Below are positions 58,510-64,000 of a stretch of DNA of 64,000 nt, one piece after another; positions within the stretch are counted from its first letter, which is position 1; each line of letters opens with the position of its first letter. The position numbers were made by a program, and so were the translations under genes. The notes under the pieces are model-generated. The model was not told where the DNA came from. It searched no databases and saw only the letters and a list, made by a program, of their open reading frames with translations. Source of the stretch: Streptococcus pneumoniae (lineage in GTDB: Bacteria > Bacillota > Bacilli > Lactobacillales > Streptococcaceae). Where the stretch lies: the NCBI RefSeq assembly GCF_001113365.1, contig NZ_CKYA01000009.1:2538-66537 (forward strand), written 5' to 3'.

Positions 58510-59031
58510 ATGAAGGCAAAAGAAGTTGTAGACGAATTGACCGTCAAACGAGCGATTACGCGTATTACATATGAGATTATCGAACGCAACAAAGATTTGA
58601 ATAAAATCGTCTTGGCTGGTATTAAAACTCGTGGTGTCTTTATCGCCCACCGAATCCAAGAACGTTTGGAGCAGTTAGAAAATCTTTCAGTTCCTGTTGT
58701 GGAATTGGATACTAAACCTTTCCGTGATGATGTTAAAAGTGGAGAAGATACTTCTTTGGTTTCTGTCGATGTGACAGACCGTGAAGTCATCTTGGTGGAC
58801 GATGTGCTTTATACAGGTCGTACCATCCGTGCTGCTATTGATAATATTGTAGGTCATGGTCGTCCTGCGCGCGTGAGTTTAGCAGTTCTAGTAGATCGTG
58901 GACATAGAGAATTGCCAATCCGTCCAGATTACGTTGGAAAAAATATCCCAACCAGTCGTTCTGAAGAAATCATCGTAGAGATGGCAGAACTTGATGGCCA
59001 AGACAGAGTTTTGATTATTGAAGAAGCTTAG
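58510..59031 (+). CDS. pyrR: Bifunctional PyrR: pyr operon regulator and uracil phosphoribosyltransferase
   Basis: The 173-aa protein has the PRPP-binding loop VILVDDVLYTGRTIRAA (about 94-110) and the PyrR-specific IKTRGVFIAHRI and RPARVSLAVLVDRGHRELPIRPDYVGKNIPTS segments. As a tetramer with UMP it binds the leader RNAs and causes termination; it also makes UMP from uracil. It heads the pyrR-pyrB-carA transcription unit. The start has TTGGAGG. Confidence 0.97.
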   Translation: MKAKEVVDELTVKRAITRITYEIIERNKDLNKIVLAGIKTRGVFIAHRIQERLEQLENLSVPVVELDTKPFRDDVKSGEDTSLVSVDVTDREVILVDDVLYTGRTIRAAIDNIVGHGRPARVSLAVLVDRGHRELPIRPDYVGKNIPTSRSEEIIVEMAELDGQDRVLIIEEA

Positions 59032-59049
59032 AAAGCTAAAGGAGTAGCC

Positions 59050-59973
59050 ATGTCAGAAAATCAACAAGCATTGAACCATGTGGTGTCCATGGAAGACCTC
59101 ACTGTCGATCAAGTGATGAAATTGATCAAGCGAGGAATTGAGTTTAAAAACGGAGCTCAGCTTCCTTATGAGGACCATCCGATTGTTTCCAATCTTTTCT
59201 TTGAGGATTCTACACGGACGCATAAGTCCTTTGAAGTGGCAGAGATTAAACTGGGGCTGGAACGACTTGACTTTGATGTGAAGACCAGCTCGGTCAATAA
59301 GGGTGAAACACTTTATGATACCATTTTGACTCTGTCTGCTTTAGGAGTTGACGTCTGTGTGATTCGCCACCCAGAGGTTGATTACTACAGAGAGTTGATT
59401 ACTAGTCCGACGATTACGACTTCCATCATCAATGGTGGAGATGGTTCGGGCCAACACCCTAGCCAGAGCTTGCTTGATTTGATGACCATTTATGAGGAAT
59501 TTGGCCACTTTGAGGGGCTTAAGGTTGCTATTGCAGGTGACTTGGACCACTCACGCGTTGCTAAATCCAATATGCAGATTTTGAAACGCTTGGGAGTGGA
59601 ACTCTTTTTCGCTGGACCTGAGGAATGGAGAAGTCAAGAGTTTGCAGACTATGGGCAGTTTGTAACTATTGATGAAATCATTGATCAGGTGGATGTCATG
59701 ATGTTTCTCCGTGTGCAACATGAACGCCATGATAGTGGTGCAGTCTTTTCAAAAGAAGACTACCATGCCCAACATGGCTTGACTCAAGAACGTTATGACC
59801 GTTTGAAAGAAACAGCAATCCTTATGCATCCGGCTCCAGTCAATCGTGATGTAGAAATCGCAGACCACTTGGTTGAAGCACCAAAATCACGGATTGTCCA
59901 ACAAATGACCAATGGTGTCTTTGTTCGAATGGCAATCTTAGAATCCGTACTGGCGAGTAGAAACGCCAACTAA
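59050..59973 (+). CDS. pyrB: Aspartate carbamoyltransferase, catalytic chain
   Basis: The 307-aa protein has the carbamoyl-phosphate site FFEDSTRTHKSFE (about 51-63), the HPSQSL motif and the late HPAPVNRD segment. It makes carbamoyl-aspartate, the committed step of pyrimidine synthesis. It lies 18 bp after pyrR and 49 bp before carA, in one operon controlled by the PyrR attenuator. It is full length. Confidence 0.98.
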   Translation: MSENQQALNHVVSMEDLTVDQVMKLIKRGIEFKNGAQLPYEDHPIVSNLFFEDSTRTHKSFEVAEIKLGLERLDFDVKTSSVNKGETLYDTILTLSALGVDVCVIRHPEVDYYRELITSPTITTSIINGGDGSGQHPSQSLLDLMTIYEEFGHFEGLKVAIAGDLDHSRVAKSNMQILKRLGVELFFAGPEEWRSQEFADYGQFVTIDEIIDQVDVMMFLRVQHERHDSGAVFSKEDYHAQHGLTQERYDRLKETAILMHPAPVNRDVEIADHLVEAPKSRIVQQMTNGVFVRMAILESVLASRNAN

Positions 59974-60022
59974 AACACAAGACGTTAAAAGACGCCAGTG
60001 AGCGTCCACGAGAGGTGAGAAT

Positions 60023-61102
60023 ATGACAAAAAGACTTCTAGTATTAGAAGATGGCACAGTTTTTGAAGGCAAGGCCTTCGGAGCAGATATTGATGTTACA
60101 GGCGAAATCGTCTTTAATACAGGCATGACCGGCTACCAAGAATCCATTACAGACCAGTCTTATAATGGACAAATCTTGACCTTTACTTATCCTTTGGTGG
60201 GAAATTATGGAATTAATCGTGATGATTACGAATCCATCATTCCAACTTGTAAGGGAGTCGTTGTTTTCGAAGAGGCGCGTAGAGCAAGCAACTGGCGCAA
60301 CCAAATGACCTTGGATGAATTCTTGAAAGCCAAGAAAATACCAGGTATCTCAGGTATTGATACGCGTGCACTTACCAAGATTATCCGTAAGCATGGTACA
60401 ATGCGTGCAACCTTGACCCATGTTGGGGACAGTATGGACCATGTGACGGACCAGCTCCAAGCAACAGTCTTGCCGACAGATAATATCAAGCAGGTTTCTA
60501 CTAAAACATCCTATCCAGCTCCAGGAGTTGGTTTGAGCGTGGTGCTAGTGGATTTTGGTCTCAAGCACTCAATCTTACGTGAACTTTCTAAACGCAACTG
60601 TAATGTGACCGTTGTTCCTTATTCGACAACGGCGGAAGAAATTCTCCATCTCAATCCTGACGGAGTGATGTTGTCAAATGGACCGGGAAACCCAGAAGAC
60701 GTTCCACAAGCACTCGACATGATTCGCGGTGTGCAAGGGAAAATTCCAATTTTTGGTATTTGTATGGGGCACCAACTCTTCGCCATGGCAAATGGTGCTA
60801 AGACTTACAAGATGAAGTTTGGTCACCGTGGATTCAACCATGCGGTACGTGAAATTGCTACAGGACGTGTGGATTTTACAAGTCAAAACCATGGTTATGC
60901 AGTTAGCCGTGAGGATTTGCCAGAGCATTTGATTATCACCCACGAAGAAATCAATGACAAGTCAGTTGAAGGTGTGCGTCACAGATACCAACCTGCTTTC
61001 TCTGTCCAATACCACCCAGACGCAGCCCCTGGTCCACACGACGCTAGCTACCTATTTGATGAGTTTATCGAGATGATGGAAGCTTTTAAACAATCAAACT
61101 AA
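60023..61102 (+). CDS. carA: Carbamoyl-phosphate synthase small subunit
   Basis: The 359-aa protein has the N-terminal small-subunit domain (MTGYQESITDQSY; GISGIDTRALTKIIR) and a class I glutamine amidotransferase domain with the nucleophile in GICMGHQLFAMA, plus SNGPGNPED and the late HPDAAPGPHD. It supplies ammonia from glutamine to CarB. A GAGGTGAG Shine-Dalgarno precedes the start. About 584 bp of repeat-rich DNA separates it from carB, which is unusual for this pair. Confidence 0.97.
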   Translation: MTKRLLVLEDGTVFEGKAFGADIDVTGEIVFNTGMTGYQESITDQSYNGQILTFTYPLVGNYGINRDDYESIIPTCKGVVVFEEARRASNWRNQMTLDEFLKAKKIPGISGIDTRALTKIIRKHGTMRATLTHVGDSMDHVTDQLQATVLPTDNIKQVSTKTSYPAPGVGLSVVLVDFGLKHSILRELSKRNCNVTVVPYSTTAEEILHLNPDGVMLSNGPGNPEDVPQALDMIRGVQGKIPIFGICMGHQLFAMANGAKTYKMKFGHRGFNHAVREIATGRVDFTSQNHGYAVSREDLPEHLIITHEEINDKSVEGVRHRYQPAFSVQYHPDAAPGPHDASYLFDEFIEMMEAFKQSN

Positions 61103-61686
61103 GAACGAGTAAAAGCTCGTCGGAGAATTTATGTAACTGAACACGGACGGAAAGCTCGGAATTTAGAGAAACCAACTTGGATTGTTAATCCTTCTTTAGT
61201 TTCCTAAAATTCAATCGCTTTCTATTCGTCCTTTGTATCTTATTTAATGGCAACCCGAGAGTTGCCGAATAGAAAGGCAGGTCGTTTCTTTTAGTCGCTG
61301 TCAGGCGAACTAAAAACTCCCTGCACTAGATTTTTTACCGAAAAGTATCGTTTCGCTAAAAAATCGTCGGAGAATTTATTTAATGTCGCCCTGAGAGGCG
61401 ACGAATAGAAAGGCAGGTCGTTTCTTTTAGTCGCTATTGGGCGAACTAAAAACTCCCTGCACTAGATTTTTTATCGAAAAATATCGTTTCGCTAAAAAAT
61501 CGTCGGAGAATTTATTTAATGTCGCTCTGTGAGGCGACGAATAGAAAGGAGAAGGGTACTCCGTATTTGCTGAACTGAATACGGGCTACGGACGGTGCTA
61601 AAAAGATAGTTATTCCTAGAACTGACAGTTCTTCGTCATAACTCCTATTTTAGCTTTGTCCGCTTGACGCCCTTAATATCTTATAT
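61103..61686. repeat. Hairpin-rich 136-bp repeat region between carA and carB
   Basis: There is no gene here. A 136-bp unit occurs in tandem (anchor TAATG at 61245 and 61381, with a partial third copy from 61517; CGTCGGAGAATTTAT at 61365 and 61501, and once more at 61118). Each unit folds into several hairpins: GTCGCC/GGCGAC, TTTTAGT/ACTAAAA and GATTTTTTA/TAAAAAATC. The flanks add an imperfect hairpin (about 61150-61230) and a long one near 61595-61665 with arms around AACTGACAGTT. No matching rho-independent end directly before carB is evident. Confidence 0.85.
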
Positions 61687-64000
61687 ATGCCTAAACGTAC
61701 TGATATTCAAAAAATTATGGTGATTGGTTCTGGTCCGATTATTATTGGTCAGGCTGCTGAGTTTGACTATGCTGGGACCCAGGCTTGCTTGTCGTTGAAA
61801 GAGGAAGGTTATGAGGTTGTTTTGGTTAACTCAAATCCTGCAACCATCATGACGGACAAGGAAATTGCTGACAAGGTTTACATTGAACCGATTACACTTG
61901 AGTTTGTGACACGTATTCTTCGTAAGGAACGTCCAGATGCCTTGCTACCAACACTCGGTGGTCAAACAGGTCTCAACATGGCCATGGAATTGTCTAAAAA
62001 TGGTATCTTAGATGAGCTTGGCGTTGAACTTCTGGGTACCAAATTGTCTGCCATTGACCAAGCGGAGGACCGTGACCTCTTTAAACAATTGATGGAAGAG
62101 CTTGAGCAACCCATTCCAGAATCTGAAATTGTTAACACAGTAGAAGAAGCAGTTGCCTTTGCAGCGACAATTGGCTACCCAGTCATCGTTCGTCCAGCCT
62201 TTACCCTTGGTGGTACTGGTGGTGGTATGTGTGCCAACGAGAAAGAATTGCGTGAAATCACTGAAAATGGTTTGAAATTGTCACCTGTTACCCAATGTTT
62301 GATTGAGCGTTCGATTGCCGGTTTCAAGGAAATTGAATACGAAGTGATGCGTGACTCAGCTGACAATGCCTTGGTTGTTTGTAACATGGAAAACTTTGAC
62401 CCAGTTGGGATTCACACGGGGGATTCCATTGTATTTGCCCCTGCGCAAACCATGTCAGACTATGAAAACCAAATGCTTCGTGATGCGAGCTTGAGCATTA
62501 TTCGTGCCCTCAAGATTGAAGGTGGATGTAATGTTCAGCTAGCTCTTGATCCTAACAGCTTCAAGTATTATGTTATCGAAGTAAACCCTCGTGTATCACG
62601 TTCGTCAGCCCTTGCTTCTAAAGCGACAGGATATCCGATTGCTAAGTTGGCTGCCAAGATTGCCGTCGGTTTGACCTTGGATGAGGTCATCAACCCAGTT
62701 ACAGGTTCAACCTATGCCATGTTTGAGCCTGCCCTTGACTACGTGGTTGCCAAGATTCCACGTTTCCCATTTGATAAGTTTGAAAAGGGTGAGCGCCGTC
62801 TTGGGACACAGATGAAGGCGACTGGAGAAGTCATGGCGATTGGCCGTAACATAGAAGAGTCACTTCTTAAAGCTTGTCGCTCCCTTGAAATTGGGGTGAA
62901 CCACAATGAAATGCCTGAACTTGCATCTGTTTCGGATGATGCCTTGATTGAAAAAGTTGTCAAGGCCCAAGATGATCGTCTCTTCTATGTGTCAGAAGCT
63001 ATTCGCCGTGGTTACACACCAGAAGAAATTGCAGAGCTTACAAAAATCGATATTTTTTATCTCGATAAACTCCTACATATCTTTGAAATTGAGCAAGAAT
63101 TGGGCGCTCATCCACAAGATTTAGACGTTTTGAAAACTGCCAAACTCAATGGTTTCTCAGACCGTAAGATTGCTGAACTCTGGGAAACGACAGCTGACCA
63201 AGTCCGCCAACTTCGTTTGGAAAACAAGATTGTTCCTGTTTATAAGATGGTCGATACTTGTGCGGCAGAATTTGACTCAGAAACACCATATTTCTATTCA
63301 ACCTATGGTTGGGAAAACGAGTCTATCAAGTCTGATAAGGAATCCGTTCTAGTTCTAGGTTCTGGTCCAATCCGTATCGGTCAAGGGGTCGAGTTTGACT
63401 ATGCAACTGTTCACTCGGTTAAGGCTATCCAGGCTGCTGGCTATGAAGCTATCATCATGAACTCAAACCCAGAGACTGTTTCTACAGACTTCTCTGTATC
63501 AGATAAGCTTTACTTTGAGCCATTGACATTCGAAGATGTTATGAATGTTATTGACTTGGAGCAACCAAAAGGGGTTATCGTTCAATTCGGTGGTCAAACA
63601 GCTATCAACCTTGCGGAGCCATTGGCAAAAGCAGGTGTGACCATTCTTGGTACCCAAGTAGCTGACTTGGACCGTGCCGAAGACCGTGACCTTTTCGAGC
63701 AAGCTCTCAAAGAATTGGATATTCCACAGCCACCAGGACAAACGGCAACCAATGAAGAAGAAGCAGTGCTTGCAGCTCGCAAGATTGGCTTCCCAGTTCT
63801 CGTTCGCCCATCTTATGTCTTAGGTGGACGTGCTATGGAAATCGTTGAAAACGAAGCAGACCTTCGTTCTTACATGCGAACTGCTGTTAAGGCTAGTCCA
63901 GACCACCCAGTTCTTGTCGACTCTTATATCGTTGGGCAAGAGTGCGAAGTTGATGCCATTTCAGATGGTAAAAATGTACTCATTCCTGGTATCATGGAGC
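61687..64000 (+). CDS. carB: Carbamoyl-phosphate synthase large subunit (partial, runs off the window)
   Basis: The frame begins at ATG 61687 (MPKRTDIQKIMVIGSGPIII) and stays open to the window end, giving 771 residues of a protein normally about 1060 aa. The first ATP-grasp half has SGPIIIGQAAEFDYAG, PAFTLGGTGGGM and ALDPNSFKYYVIEVNPR; the second half starts at GSGPIRIGQGVEFDYATVHS and reaches RPSYVLGGRAMEI. It makes carbamoyl phosphate with CarA. No Shine-Dalgarno is visible before the ATG (CTTAATATCTTATAT), so initiation is weak or depends on upstream structure. Confidence 0.97.
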   Translation, partial: MPKRTDIQKIMVIGSGPIIIGQAAEFDYAGTQACLSLKEEGYEVVLVNSNPATIMTDKEIADKVYIEPITLEFVTRILRKERPDALLPTLGGQTGLNMAMELSKNGILDELGVELLGTKLSAIDQAEDRDLFKQLMEELEQPIPESEIVNTVEEAVAFAATIGYPVIVRPAFTLGGTGGGMCANEKELREITENGLKLSPVTQCLIERSIAGFKEIEYEVMRDSADNALVVCNMENFDPVGIHTGDSIVFAPAQTMSDYENQMLRDASLSIIRALKIEGGCNVQLALDPNSFKYYVIEVNPRVSRSSALASKATGYPIAKLAAKIAVGLTLDEVINPVTGSTYAMFEPALDYVVAKIPRFPFDKFEKGERRLGTQMKATGEVMAIGRNIEESLLKACRSLEIGVNHNEMPELASVSDDALIEKVVKAQDDRLFYVSEAIRRGYTPEEIAELTKIDIFYLDKLLHIFEIEQELGAHPQDLDVLKTAKLNGFSDRKIAELWETTADQVRQLRLENKIVPVYKMVDTCAAEFDSETPYFYSTYGWENESIKSDKESVLVLGSGPIRIGQGVEFDYATVHSVKAIQAAGYEAIIMNSNPETVSTDFSVSDKLYFEPLTFEDVMNVIDLEQPKGVIVQFGGQTAINLAEPLAKAGVTILGTQVADLDRAEDRDLFEQALKELDIPQPPGQTATNEEEAVLAARKIGFPVLVRPSYVLGGRAMEIVENEADLRSYMRTAVKASPDHPVLVDSYIVGQECEVDAISDGKNVLIPGIME

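Noticed and set aside
61237..61540. CRISPR-like array in the carA-carB interval
   Set aside because: The 136-bp units are continuous and lack repeat-spacer alternation; no cas genes nearby.

Overview
The window is a low-GC Firmicutes chromosome from a mitis-group Streptococcus close to S. mitis, S. oralis or S. pneumoniae. This rests on three things: choline-binding repeats on three surface proteins, a BOX element and an IS630/RUP-type MITE, and a conserved run of housekeeping genes (fluC pair, rplS, ylxM-ffh, uraA, rsmG, lemA-htpX, nth, pyrR-pyrB-carA-carB). All functional calls were made by reading the sequence; no database search was run.

Region 1-5.5 kb is accessory and decayed. It holds an Rgg regulator facing a 22-codon pheromone gene of the SHP type, a 164-bp MITE, a broken peptide-export ABC transporter with a surviving 56-residue membrane protein, gdhA, and a frameshifted IS630 transposase. 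Region 5.5-8.5 kb has two divergent choline-binding proteins, a CAP-domain protein and a zinc amidase. Region 8.6-13.3 kb is an iron-uptake operon, efeO-efeB-efeU, followed by tatC-tatA; EfeB carries a twin-arginine signal, so the operon supplies its own exporter. rpmE2, a DHH phosphodiesterase (pde2), flavodoxin, chorismate mutase and two fluoride channels follow.

Region 16.45-45.4 kb is a conjugation island inserted between the fluoride-channel genes and rplS. It has a RepA_N-type initiator, a hairpin-rich noncoding stretch, a surface-protein module (surface-exclusion domain on choline-binding repeats, a 1663-residue antigen I/II adhesin, a von Willebrand-A/G5 protein) and a type IV secretion operon (VirB2-, VirB6-, VirB3-, VirB4-like proteins, a three-domain peptidoglycan hydrolase, a VirB8-like protein, a PcfB-like protein, a VirD4 coupling protein, a TOPRIM protein). 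The order parallels prgA-prgB-prgC-(T4SS)-pcfB-pcfC-pcfD of enterococcal pheromone plasmids. No relaxase, integrase or recombinase is present, and the right end stops abruptly after the TOPRIM gene. It looks like a truncated or immobilised element that may still make a secretion channel and adhesins.

Region 45.4-64 kb is core chromosome: the L19 leader and rplS, tRNA-Arg(CCT), a HAD phosphatase, an HD hydrolase, ylxM-ffh, uraA with a PyrR leader, rsmG, lemA-htpX, an ABC-F gene behind what looks like a complete antibiotic-type attenuator with a three-codon leader ORF, DUF177, nth, and the pyr/car genes. carA and carB are separated by about 580 bp of hairpin-rich 136-bp repeats. carB runs off the right edge.
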